The notes under the pieces: generated by a model
The model's database searches: none
Seen by the model: only the letters and a program-made list of their open reading frames with translations
Told to the model about the DNA's origin: nothing
Made by a program: the position numbers and the translations under genes
Part shown: positions 5,979-14,724 of the stretch, one piece after another
Position numbering within the stretch: position 1 is the stretch's first letter
How the letters are laid out: every line of letters begins with the position of its first letter
From: a virus
Strand: one strand, 5' to 3'
DNA length: 20,048 bases
IMG/VR virus record: IMGVR_UViG_3300048550_000392
Location: 1 to 20,048 of that record

Positions 5979-7334
5979 ATGGCAACTCCACTAGTATCAG
6001 CAGAACAGCTTAAGATTATTAGCATTCGATTGGAAGCAGATCGATACAACAAGCCCCTTTTTCTTTCAGGGGATGGTAAGTCTGGCATTGTTGTTGAGGT
6101 TAATATATATGAAGATTTGTCTAAGGGATACCTAACAGGTGGTATAATCATTCAAGATGATCTAGACATTTATAGAGTGGCTGACCTTGTAGGTACTGAA
6201 AGGATTGTTGTTGAGTTTGAGTCTCCTGATAGATCATCAGGCGTAATAACAAAGACTTTTATAATCGAAGAAATCACTGACAATATAAAGACTAATGATC
6301 AATCGTCCTTTTTATCAATGGCATTAATAGAAGATATAAAGTTTTATAATGATCTTATTAGGTTTAGTAAGGCGTATACAGGAACTGGTGAAGATATTAT
6401 ATCTGCTATTGCAAAGGACAAGCTTGGTAGAGAGGTTGTTATAGAAAGCAAAGTTTCTTCCTTTCAACAAGCATTTAGATACATCGTACCTTTTCAAGAT
6501 CCTTTGAGTGCCATTAATACTGTCTTAAGTAAAATGACTACAGAGAGCGGATTACCATTCTTTTTCTATTCCTCTGTTATCGACAATAAATTTTATCTCA
6601 CTGACTTAGAAACCATAATAAAAGAAGAATCTTTTAATAAAGATAGACCTTTCGTGTTTGATCAGTTCAATACCGTTCAGAGTGATATTGAATCTCAGGC
6701 TGTGAATATAACCAATTTAAATTTAGGATTGTTAGAAAACACTTTAGAGATAGCACTAGACGGTGGTATGGGGTCTCAATACAACTCTATTAATGCTACT
6801 ACTGGATCTCCATTTAAGTTTCATATAGACATGGGAGATTGGTTTGCTAGACTAACAGAAGCTGAACTATTTCCAAGAGAACAAAACTTTATTGCTTTTG
6901 ATAAAAAGTTTATTGCAGATCCATCACAGTTTGATAATAAGACGATTACTGATTATAATACTAAAATAGTAACTAGAGTTACTTCACAACCATATAATGA
7001 TACCAATAGCTTTAGTCAGGAAGCGTATCCTGCAGCAGAAATATATACTATGATAAGAAAAAGTGCTATTAGCCATTTGATGAGAAACATATATTCGATA
7101 AACATGCCAGGATTACTTTTCTCTGTTAATAACATAAAAACTTGTGTTGGACATCAAGTTCGTATGAATGTCAAAAGAAACAACACTGATATAAAAACAA
7201 ACACTACAATAGATGAAAAGAGATCTGGTGACTTTGTGATATTAGCAAAACGTCATTGCTTCGATGTTGTTGGAGAAAGACATACAGTCGCTTTAAATTT
7301 AAGTAAACTTGCAAGTCGGAGTATTCAAGAATGA
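5979..7334 (+). CDS. 27: gp27-like baseplate hub protein
   Basis: The protein has 451 residues (T4 gp27 has 391). T4 gp27 forms the trimeric hub torus that joins the tail tube to the gp5 spike. Direct similarity is low, but the order of parts agrees: an N-terminal beta domain with a rule-like YEDLSKGYLTGGIIIQDD, an FIIEEI segment, a helical DIISAIAKDKLG segment, an aromatic FFFYSSVIDNKFYLTD stretch comparable to T4 KFVFVWQDIMG, and a C-terminal RSGDFVILAKRHCFDVVGERH strand pair like the T4 FYVDEVIHELSNNNS ending. Position is the strongest support, because the next gene, overlapping by ATGA, encodes the gp5-type OB-fold spike base. No enzyme motif is visible. Confidence 0.7.
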   Translation: MATPLVSAEQLKIISIRLEADRYNKPLFLSGDGKSGIVVEVNIYEDLSKGYLTGGIIIQDDLDIYRVADLVGTERIVVEFESPDRSSGVITKTFIIEEITDNIKTNDQSSFLSMALIEDIKFYNDLIRFSKAYTGTGEDIISAIAKDKLGREVVIESKVSSFQQAFRYIVPFQDPLSAINTVLSKMTTESGLPFFFYSSVIDNKFYLTDLETIIKEESFNKDRPFVFDQFNTVQSDIESQAVNITNLNLGLLENTLEIALDGGMGSQYNSINATTGSPFKFHIDMGDWFARLTEAELFPREQNFIAFDKKFIADPSQFDNKTITDYNTKIVTRVTSQPYNDTNSFSQEAYPAAEIYTMIRKSAISHLMRNIYSINMPGLLFSVNNIKTCVGHQVRMNVKRNNTDIKTNTTIDEKRSGDFVILAKRHCFDVVGERHTVALNLSKLASRSIQE

Positions 7335-8260
7335 ACGAATATTATGGTGACAATATCCGATGGTTTGTTGGTAGGATTATCAGTGGTCAAGATCCTGATG
7401 AGGCTGGCAGATTTCAAGTTAGAATATATGGCATTCACTCTGAAGAAGTTGAAAACAAATACCTACCTTGGGCAGAAACAATGTTGCCGACTACAGAAGG
7501 CGGCGTGTCAGGCATAGGTAAAATACCACAACTAAAAAACAGTGCATTAGTATTTGGTTTCTTTTTAGATGGCATGACCTCTCAAAGTCCTATTATACTT
7601 GGATCAATGAGCCACATAGAACAACCATCTTCACCACAGGTAAGGGCGGCTGCAGAAGGTGGAAGAGTTGATCTTCTAGACAAAAAGAACATTGGTAAAG
7701 AAGGTGTTATTGTTACTGAACAGCAAAAGCAAATCTACAGGAACGGGAATGCAGAAGTTGCAGAGTTGAGGGTTCTTGTTATGGACTTTTTAGTTAGCAA
7801 TGGTCTACCGATAAAAGCTGCAGCAGGAGTGTGTGGAAACTTAGAGGTTGAAAGTAACTTTGATCCAAATGCTAAACTTCAAAACGAAATAGAGGATTCT
7901 AGAGGTATAGCTCAGTGGAACTCTAAATGGGGAAGGTGGCAAAGCGTAGAAGCATATGCTTCAGAACTAAATGAAGATCCATATGATTTTTTCTTACAGT
8001 TAAAGTTCCTTATATTTGATATGAAAACAAATCGCACCCATAGGTGTTGGGATCATTTAAGTAACCCTGCCAATATATCTAACTTTGATGGACCAAAAAA
8101 TGATTTGAACTCTACCTATCATTTCTTTCGTAGATATGAAAGGGCTGCAGAAGAAGGCTATCCAGGAAGACCTTTGGCAGCAAGAGAAGCATATGATGGT
8201 TACCAAGCTTCTTTAAGGGCGTCTGCAGAAAACAACTTAATATCGTCAGGAGCAGGTTAA
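7331..8260 (+). CDS. 5: gp5-like hub protein: OB-fold plus phage tail lysozyme domain
   Basis: The protein has 309 residues. Residues about 8-100 match the N-terminal OB-fold of T4 gp5: D-N-I-R-W-F-V-G at the start, DPDEAGRFQVRIYGIHS, LPWAE, then SGIGK and a GFFLDG motif. Residues about 145-300 look like the Phage_lysozyme2 (tail lysozyme) family and not the T4 lysozyme domain of gp5. They contain GVCGNLEVESNFDP with E174 as the likely catalytic Glu (E172 nearby), then SRGIAQWNSKWGRW, QLKFLIFDM and FFRRYERAAE. The T4 gp5 beta-helix is absent and is encoded two genes downstream. The domain probably opens the cell wall under the baseplate during injection. The gene overlaps the gp27-like gene by ATGA and the next by TAATG. 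Confidence 0.82.
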   Translation: MNEYYGDNIRWFVGRIISGQDPDEAGRFQVRIYGIHSEEVENKYLPWAETMLPTTEGGVSGIGKIPQLKNSALVFGFFLDGMTSQSPIILGSMSHIEQPSSPQVRAAAEGGRVDLLDKKNIGKEGVIVTEQQKQIYRNGNAEVAELRVLVMDFLVSNGLPIKAAAGVCGNLEVESNFDPNAKLQNEIEDSRGIAQWNSKWGRWQSVEAYASELNEDPYDFFLQLKFLIFDMKTNRTHRCWDHLSNPANISNFDGPKNDLNSTYHFFRRYERAAEEGYPGRPLAAREAYDGYQASLRASAENNLISSGAG

Positions 8261-9762
8261 TGTCATTACCAAAGGAGAAGTTGCAAGACGGTATTAATGC
8301 TGTAGAAAGATTATTAGATCTAGAATCCTCTAGTAAAAAAACTAATATATTAAATGAAGTTTTCGACACAGCATTTAGTTTTAAATATAAGCCAGACAAC
8401 TCTACATCAGGAGGGTTTAAAAGTGTCACTAACTCTGATAGAGATATAATATCGGGTGTTGATGGATCTGTTCCTAGTCAGATAAAAAAGAAAGTTGGTG
8501 TAGTACAGTTAGACTCTAGTGCCAAGAAAGACGAACTGGTAAAAAAGGTTGGATCTGATGCTACAGATTTATCCACCATTACAGGTGATAGTAGACTTTC
8601 GGCAAACGGATTTTTAGATGTTGCCATCTCTGCCCCATTCCCTGAAGCTTTGGCAGAGGTTGTTAAGTCAACTACTACAGCAAGCTCAGATGAAATAACA
8701 AATATTGTTGGTAGTAATGTTTTGACTGAACTTGCAAGAGATAATATACTTGACAACGTACTAGGAGATGTTTTAAATACAACTAAAGGATTATCTTCAT
8801 TGGCATCAAGCACAGTTCTAAGCCAAGTATCGTCTTTAGATAAATTAATAAAAAATTCTTTTTCTGGATTTTCTGGTTTAGTTGAAAATCTTGTTGAGAA
8901 TACTTTTCAGTCAACAGAAAATCTCTTAGGATCTGTGGCTAAAAAGGGAGATGTTTTATTAACCATTCCATCTAATGATATAAAGGATATTGTCGAGCTT
9001 AAACAAAAGGGTGATATAGATAAGGCTGTTTCTGTATTGAAAAAGTATTCAGATAAACCAGACGCAGAGTTACGAGAAGTCGTACTTAAAATAGATAACA
9101 GAGCGTCTAAAGCATTAGAACCAACTGCAGTTAGCGTAGACATACCCACAAAAAGAACTGATAACTATATTAATGTTTGGAGAGAAAGTACAACAGACAT
9201 TAGTACAAAAATATTCGATCCTATTGAAGACATATCAGAAGTTGAAACTGAAGTTGCAAATCTAAAAAGAGATGTTACACAAATGGTATGGGAAGCATGG
9301 AATGTATTTGCTTCTGATGGAAAGGGCACTATTGAAGGGTATCATCAAGTATTTGTTGACGATTACGATCAAGGATTAGAGCCTCATTTTTTCATAGATC
9401 AGGCAGGTATTGCATATAGAGGTAGACCCCTAGAGATAGAAGGAACTGGTGTATACTATTCAAGTAATGATCTTCCTAATCATGCAAAAAGAACTATATT
9501 GATTGCTCTTGAAGAACTTGAATGGAAAGTAAACTCATCACAAATAAAAACAGTAAAAAAACTTATGGAAGCTATTTATAATGTAAAACCGGGCATACAG
9601 ACACTAGGATTATATGATATTCTAAGTACAACAGAATCCCCATGGTGGGATGTGCAAAATGCTGCAAGGATTTGGTTTGGAAAAGAAAATATAAAGGGCT
9701 ATGATCCAAGAAAGTCAGAACCTTTAACGCAAAAACAAATAATAGATGGTTTAGGAAACTAG
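8260..9762 (+). CDS. Spike-associated structural protein with a degenerate amidase_2/PGRP-like domain
   Basis: The protein has 500 residues. Residues 1-300 are Ser/Thr/Leu/Val/Asp-rich, probably helical, and not recognised. Residues about 335-480 follow the order of an N-acetylmuramoyl-L-alanine amidase (amidase_2/PGRP) domain: IEGYHQVFVDDYDQGLEPHF, then FIDQAGIAYRGRPLEIEG (Y386, R387, G388, R389, P390), a helix, and GLYDILSTTESPWWD (450-464). The last motif lines up with the family's GHRDxSSTxCPG, but the zinc-ligand His is L451 and the Cys is S460. The second His position (GAHA) reads G-T-G-V, and no His lies in the first-strand region (338-350). The domain therefore looks catalytically dead, perhaps a wall-binding or structural module. 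It sits between two spike genes, with a TAATG overlap upstream and a 1-nt gap downstream. Confidence 0.7.
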   Translation: MSLPKEKLQDGINAVERLLDLESSSKKTNILNEVFDTAFSFKYKPDNSTSGGFKSVTNSDRDIISGVDGSVPSQIKKKVGVVQLDSSAKKDELVKKVGSDATDLSTITGDSRLSANGFLDVAISAPFPEALAEVVKSTTTASSDEITNIVGSNVLTELARDNILDNVLGDVLNTTKGLSSLASSTVLSQVSSLDKLIKNSFSGFSGLVENLVENTFQSTENLLGSVAKKGDVLLTIPSNDIKDIVELKQKGDIDKAVSVLKKYSDKPDAELREVVLKIDNRASKALEPTAVSVDIPTKRTDNYINVWRESTTDISTKIFDPIEDISEVETEVANLKRDVTQMVWEAWNVFASDGKGTIEGYHQVFVDDYDQGLEPHFFIDQAGIAYRGRPLEIEGTGVYYSSNDLPNHAKRTILIALEELEWKVNSSQIKTVKKLMEAIYNVKPGIQTLGLYDILSTTESPWWDVQNAARIWFGKENIKGYDPRKSEPLTQKQIIDGLGN

Positions 9763-9763
9763 T

Positions 9764-12244
9764 ATGGCTATTGTATACCCAAATAATCTATCATCACTTA
9801 CGCAAGAAGCTATTGATCGTAGAGCGTCTGATAAGGTTTCAAATCTTCCTGAAGATCCTACAGGTAAGTATCCTGAGACAGGATATTTCTTTTCAAGTAA
9901 TATTGCAAAAGAAGCAAGAGGCGTTGCTAGAAACGATCTAGAGTTTTTTGCACAATACGATGGGATGGAAATATCCTCAGGCGATAAGATCTCATCAGAC
10001 TATGGCAAAAACCAAGTATCTAAATCTGAGAAGGGTCACGTGTGGGAAGTTGATGATACTGATGGAAATGAACGCATCCTTATCAAGCACTTTGAGGGTA
10101 GCGGTATAGAACTATCTCCTGATGGTAGTATCATCATTAGTTCTAAGAAGCGTAAGGTTGAGATAATCGGCGGTACTAATGATGTTATTGTTGAAGGCGA
10201 TGCACAACTAGTATATAAAGGCAACCTAAACATAAAGGTTGTAGGAGAGTTTAATGTTGATTGTTTAGATTACAATGTTACAGTGAATGGTAATAAAGTA
10301 GAGACTGTAAAGGGATCAGAAGAAAAGAATGTTGGCAACGGATTACAGACTTCTGTTACAGGTCCAATAACAACCTACTCAACTGGTTTAGTTACTGATG
10401 TGTTCTTGGGTGGACATCAACACAATGTCAAAGGTAATCTTGATTATAACGTTAATGGTAATGTTGGTTTATTCTCTAGTGGTGAAATGAACATCACCTC
10501 ACAGGACTATATTAATATTGCTTCAGATAACGTGACTGCTTCAGCACAAAATATGACTGTACAAGGTGGTAGTGGAGTCATAGGTGGCACTGCTGTTGAC
10601 TTTGTGGGTAACGGCGCTGTGTTTGATAAAGGTATCACTGCCCCGACATTCCATGGAGACCTAGATGGAACTGCGACTACTTCAACAGTAACTCAGTCTC
10701 AAAACTATGGGGAAGCAGTTACAGGAACTGCAGGTAGTATTACTAATACTGCGACTCCTACTATCACTACGCCAACTTCGACAAATGTTCTTACATACTT
10801 GCTTAAGGCAGCAGGTGGTATTCGTAAGGTGATCATTGACAAGGGCGACTACTTAAAGAACTTTATCGACAAGTCAAAAGATTATGGCGGTATTTCTACA
10901 GGAGATATGACTACTGCCAAGGCTAGATCAAAGCTACGAGATGCTGCTAACTTAGGCAACACTCAGTTTATGGGCCAACTACTTAAAGAAAATCTTATTT
11001 GTTCTGAATATAATAATCCAACCCCTAAACGGATTGGTAGAACAGTAAAGCAAGAGTCTACTCCTATCTTAGGTAATAAGCCTGTAAGTATTTACTCGCC
11101 TAGACTTGCTGCAACATATATACCCAAAAACAATGTAGTAAGTATTGTTCCTGAAGATAAGTACAATCCTCTGAAGCAAGATGATATCACTATAAAAACT
11201 AAGTTGTCGGACAATATTACCATAGCAAAGTTTTTGGGATCAGAAGATGCAACAAACCTTAAGTTCATAAAATCATTGTCTGTGAAAAGAGAGCTTGCTA
11301 GAAACCTATACTTACACAGTCTTATATTGAAAAAGGTGCAAACTAATACTGATAGGTTTAAAGGTATAAATCTAGTTGTATCAGAAGGCATTTATAAACC
11401 TGGTCCATCTGAAGTAATAACACCAAAAAGTATAAACGATTTAAAAGCTAAAGGCAAGGCTGTTGTATACAAAGTGGTGGATCAAAGCGGTGCAGAAAAC
11501 AACTTAGATTTGTTTGATATTGCAGAGTATGTAAAGGATGTGAGTTTCTTTGATGAAATGATTTTGTCATACGATACTTTAGAGTGCAAGAACGATCAAC
11601 CAGTTTTAAAGGCAAGACTTATTTTAATAATGCCTGATATTGATGACAACTGGACAGGAAGATTTAACAGAAAAGTTTCTACTGAATATAATAGACAGTT
11701 GTTATCTAAAGGTGAGCTAATAGAATGTTTGTTAGAAGATAATGAAACATTAGAAGCACGTGCGATAGAACAGTCTGCCATTCCACCAAGTGATGGTGTT
11801 GTAACTCACTCTAGAGGACCAGACCGAATAAATTGGCCTAATCAAAATATTGTTGATGCGATTGCGGCTGCTGTTCGTGAACTTGGTCAGGAATATACTG
11901 CACAGATAACTTCAAATGGTGGTAGGGCTAAAAGAGATACTGGAACTCAAAACCATCCAAAAGGAGAAGCAGCTGATCATTATTTAATGCTAAATGGCGT
12001 CAGAATAATGCCGTCAGAAAACGCATTCCTCTACCAACGGTATATTCGTATTTTAGTTAAGAACGCAAAGGCACGTGGAGTTCGTCCCGGTATTGGTGGT
12101 TATTCTTCGGAAAGGACCGTTGAGGGAGTGACCGAGAGGACTGGGTTTATTCATTATGATGAGAGTACATGGAGACAAGGCGGTGCAGGATCTGCAGGAA
12201 CTTGGAACGCAGGTTTTGATGTTTCCTTCGCAAAATCATTATAA
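9764..12244 (+). CDS. Central spike: gp5C-type beta-helix with C-terminal M15-type peptidase
   Basis: The protein has 826 residues. Residues 91-105 read GHVWEVDDTDGNERI, as at the start of the T4 gp5 C-terminal part. They are followed to about residue 300 by short VxGxxx-type repeats (IEVVEGD-, YKGNLNIKVVGEFNV-, VNGNKVETVKG-like) that should form the triple-stranded beta-helix needle. Residues about 300-530 are not recognised. Residues about 540-620 resemble a worn M15 domain (SEGIYKPG, LKAKGKAVVY, FFDEMILSYD) without metal ligands. Residues about 680-826 look like an active M15/VanY-type zinc carboxypeptidase: SNGGRAKRDTG, NHPKGEAAD with H731 and D738, and FIHYDE with H797 and D799. It probably pierces the outer membrane and cuts peptidoglycan peptides. 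The stop codon lies within the next late promoter. Confidence 0.75.
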   Translation: MAIVYPNNLSSLTQEAIDRRASDKVSNLPEDPTGKYPETGYFFSSNIAKEARGVARNDLEFFAQYDGMEISSGDKISSDYGKNQVSKSEKGHVWEVDDTDGNERILIKHFEGSGIELSPDGSIIISSKKRKVEIIGGTNDVIVEGDAQLVYKGNLNIKVVGEFNVDCLDYNVTVNGNKVETVKGSEEKNVGNGLQTSVTGPITTYSTGLVTDVFLGGHQHNVKGNLDYNVNGNVGLFSSGEMNITSQDYINIASDNVTASAQNMTVQGGSGVIGGTAVDFVGNGAVFDKGITAPTFHGDLDGTATTSTVTQSQNYGEAVTGTAGSITNTATPTITTPTSTNVLTYLLKAAGGIRKVIIDKGDYLKNFIDKSKDYGGISTGDMTTAKARSKLRDAANLGNTQFMGQLLKENLICSEYNNPTPKRIGRTVKQESTPILGNKPVSIYSPRLAATYIPKNNVVSIVPEDKYNPLKQDDITIKTKLSDNITIAKFLGSEDATNLKFIKSLSVKRELARNLYLHSLILKKVQTNTDRFKGINLVVSEGIYKPGPSEVITPKSINDLKAKGKAVVYKVVDQSGAENNLDLFDIAEYVKDVSFFDEMILSYDTLECKNDQPVLKARLILIMPDIDDNWTGRFNRKVSTEYNRQLLSKGELIECLLEDNETLEARAIEQSAIPPSDGVVTHSRGPDRINWPNQNIVDAIAAAVRELGQEYTAQITSNGGRAKRDTGTQNHPKGEAADHYLMLNGVRIMPSENAFLYQRYIRILVKNAKARGVRPGIGGYSSERTVEGVTERTGFIHYDESTWRQGGAGSAGTWNAGFDVSFAKSL

Positions 12245-12247
12245 ATA
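12240..12247 (+). promoter_or_regulatory. T4-type late promoter TATAAATA overlapping the spike stop codon
   Basis: The exact box covers the TAA (12242-12244) of the spike gene. The predicted start near 12253 gives a leader of about 17 nt containing an AGAAGA purine run before gp25 (12270). It would supply extra gp25-gp6 wedge transcripts independent of the upstream hub genes. Confidence 0.75.
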
Positions 12248-12269
12248 ACAGTAAAATAGAGAAGACCTA

Positions 12270-12716
12270 ATGGCAACAACTAGAGTATTAGCAAAGGAAG
12301 ATGGTAATCTTAGTCAATCTACTTTAATCGGTGGTAGACGTAAAGAATACAAAGATGTAGATCTGTCTTTCACTGCTAAACCAAATGGAGAAATATTTGT
12401 TAAAAAAGAAGCGGCTGCTGTAAAGCAAGCCGTAAAAAATCTTATTTTGACAGACTATTTTGAAAAGCCTTTTGAGCCTTTCTATGGCGGTAATATAAGA
12501 GCACTTCTATTTGAACTTGCCGACAATGAGATTGAAGAAGAGACACGTGAAAATATAATAAGAGCTATCAATGCTTATGAACCAAGAGCTATTGTAAGAG
12601 AAGTGTCGGTAAGCTATCAAGAGGAAAGAAACTCTATAAGTATTTACATAGAGTTTCAAGTTATAAACACAGAAGAAGTTGTAATATTCACAACTTCATT
12701 ATCAAGGTTAAGATAA
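12270..12716 (+). CDS. 25: gp25 baseplate wedge protein
   Basis: The protein has 148 residues; T4 gp25 has 132. It belongs to the GPW/gp25 family, which sits in the wedge core, binds gp6 and gp53 and starts sheath assembly. The sequence shows NLILTDYFEKPFEPFYGGNI, the expected region for this fold, then a helix and the family's Glu-Pro-Arg motif at E104-P105-R106 (NAYEPRA). The C-terminal strands (ISIYIEFQVI) complete the small domain. The first 20 residues (TRVLAKEDGNLSQST) resemble the short N-terminal tail of marine gp25 proteins. It has its own late promoter and lies 1 nt before gp6, its binding partner. Confidence 0.92.
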   Translation: MATTRVLAKEDGNLSQSTLIGGRRKEYKDVDLSFTAKPNGEIFVKKEAAAVKQAVKNLILTDYFEKPFEPFYGGNIRALLFELADNEIEEETRENIIRAINAYEPRAIVREVSVSYQEERNSISIYIEFQVINTEEVVIFTTSLSRLR

Positions 12717-12717
12717 A

Positions 12718-14724
12718 ATGGCAACAACGATTAAATCATCAGCCTTAGACTTTAATAATATTAAGAGTAATCTAAAAGACTATCTTGCTAATAAAGATGA
12801 ATTCAAAGACTATAACTTTGAGGCATCAGGATTGTCAAATATTCTTGATGTATTGGCATATAACACGCACTTAAATGCTTTGATTGCAAACTTTGCTTTA
12901 AACGAGTCGTATCTCCCAACCGCACAGTTGAGAAGTTCAGTTGTATCACTATCTGAAGGTATTGGGTATGTTCCTGATACAGATACTGCAGCACAGGCAA
13001 AGGTTAGACTTACGTTTAATACTACTGCAGCAGGACGTGAGCAAACAGTATCCTTACCTGCATACACACAGTTCACCTCAAATGTTGACGATGTGTCCTA
13101 CACGTTTCAAACCGTAGAGTCGTTTACGGCAACTGATGATGGAACAGGATTTTATGAGTTTAAAACAAATGATGGTTCTAATCGTATTTCTATTTTTGAA
13201 GGAACATTAAAAACTAAAACATTTTTAGTTGGTGAATATGAAGATAATCCTGTTTACGTTATTCCTGATGGAACACTAGACGCTGACACTGTTACCGTAA
13301 AAGTATATACCAGTGCTACCTCAGTAGATTTTACCACATATCAAAACATTGTAAATGTAACTTCTATTAGTTCTAACTCGACTATCTACATTTTAAAAGA
13401 ATCTCCTAATGGATATTTCGAGCTATCCTTTGGTGATGGTGAGACATTTGGTATAGCACCACAAGCAGGTAATCGTATTGAAGTTGAATATCTGTCAGTA
13501 AAGGGAAATGCTGCTAATAATGCTACTATATTCACACCTGTTTCTCAGTTTACGTCAGGAGTTATAACCTCTGATATAAATGTGATAACATATGTCAACT
13601 CTATTGGTGGTGATGAAAAGGAAAGTATTGAATCCATTCGTAAGAATGCTCCTTTTCAATATGCTACTCAGAACCGTATGGTTACTGCAGAAGACTATTC
13701 ATCTTTAATTCTACAAAGCTATTCCACACTTATTGAAGACATTGCATCATGGGGCGGCGAAGAAGCGGTGGAACCTGAGTTTGGCGCAGTATACATATCT
13801 ATTTTGTTTGAAGATGATGTGACTGCAGCTACAATTGCAAGCACTAAACAAGCGATACGAGAGTTAGCAGCACAACTTTCCATCGTATCCTTCAACATAA
13901 GATTTATTGATCCAATAGAAACCTTTATTGAAATGGATACTTTCTTCCAGTTCAATCCTAAACTCACAGATTTAACTTTGAATGCTGTTCAGGATCAGGT
14001 CAAAAATACAATATCTTCTTACTTCACTAATAATACTGGTGGGTTCAAACAAGCCTTTAGAAGATCGAATGTCTTATCCCTTATAGATGAATCTTCTATT
14101 TCTATTTTGTCTACTAGAGCAAATATTAGAATGCAGCAGAGGTTTACTCCCACAGCACCTACTTTGATTTCTGTTATTAACAGTTTACTTTTAGATGTTG
14201 ATGCCACTTCTACTGATGATATTAATAATATTGTTGATTTAGTTGTGAGTCAAAGATATAATGATGCTGCAAACTTCATGGTGTTAAATAGTTTAAGTGG
14301 TGAGAATACCACGACTATTAAGTCAAAACTTTCAGCAACAAAAGTTTCTAACAATCAACAATTGCAGTATCCCGTACCCATTGCCGCACCTGATGATAAT
14401 GAGTATATTATTACTAGCAACGAGTTTACTTTCCAAGCTCAAACCTGTACACTTAGAAACAAACTAAGTTCTAATATCATTCAAGTTATTGCTATTGCAG
14501 GTAATGCCGTGATAATAGATAATGTTGGCAGCTTCAATTCTGCAACAGGGGTAGTTACTATTAACTACTTTAACCCGACAAGTATATCTGCAGGACTAAC
14601 ATTTATCAAACTAGCTGCTGTACCAGCTAATCAAAGTGCATTAGCACCTACAAGAAATGAGATTTTAAACTTTGATACTGATAGATCAACCACAACTGCT
14701 GTAACTGTAAGTGCCACAAACTAA
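12718..14724 (+). CDS. 6: gp6 baseplate wedge protein (baseplate J-like)
   Basis: The protein has 668 residues, close to T4 gp6 (660). gp6 dimers form the continuous inner ring of the baseplate that rearranges on contraction. The N-terminus fits the family: LDFNNIKSNLKDYLANKDEF, then SNILDVLAYNTHLNALIANF and NESYLPTAQLRSSVVSLSEG with YVP, the standard gp6 helical opening. The middle has the baseplate-J-like region with ENPYFELSFGDGETFG-type strands (here PNGYFELSFGDGETFG), APFQYATQNRMVTAEDYSSL and an FIDPIETFIEM segment. The Thr/Asn-rich C-terminal 150 residues are beta-rich. It starts 1 nt after gp25 and its stop overlaps the next start as TAATG. Confidence 0.92.
   Translation: MATTIKSSALDFNNIKSNLKDYLANKDEFKDYNFEASGLSNILDVLAYNTHLNALIANFALNESYLPTAQLRSSVVSLSEGIGYVPDTDTAAQAKVRLTFNTTAAGREQTVSLPAYTQFTSNVDDVSYTFQTVESFTATDDGTGFYEFKTNDGSNRISIFEGTLKTKTFLVGEYEDNPVYVIPDGTLDADTVTVKVYTSATSVDFTTYQNIVNVTSISSNSTIYILKESPNGYFELSFGDGETFGIAPQAGNRIEVEYLSVKGNAANNATIFTPVSQFTSGVITSDINVITYVNSIGGDEKESIESIRKNAPFQYATQNRMVTAEDYSSLILQSYSTLIEDIASWGGEEAVEPEFGAVYISILFEDDVTAATIASTKQAIRELAAQLSIVSFNIRFIDPIETFIEMDTFFQFNPKLTDLTLNAVQDQVKNTISSYFTNNTGGFKQAFRRSNVLSLIDESSISILSTRANIRMQQRFTPTAPTLISVINSLLLDVDATSTDDINNIVDLVVSQRYNDAANFMVLNSLSGENTTTIKSKLSATKVSNNQQLQYPVPIAAPDDNEYIITSNEFTFQAQTCTLRNKLSSNIIQVIAIAGNAVIIDNVGSFNSATGVVTINYFNPTSISAGLTFIKLAAVPANQSALAPTRNEILNFDTDRSTTTAVTVSATN

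Noticed and set aside
8112-8429. Minus-strand ORF across the junction of the gp5-like and amidase-like genes
   Set aside because: It lies antisense to two well-supported overlapping genes and shows no start signal or recognisable protein.
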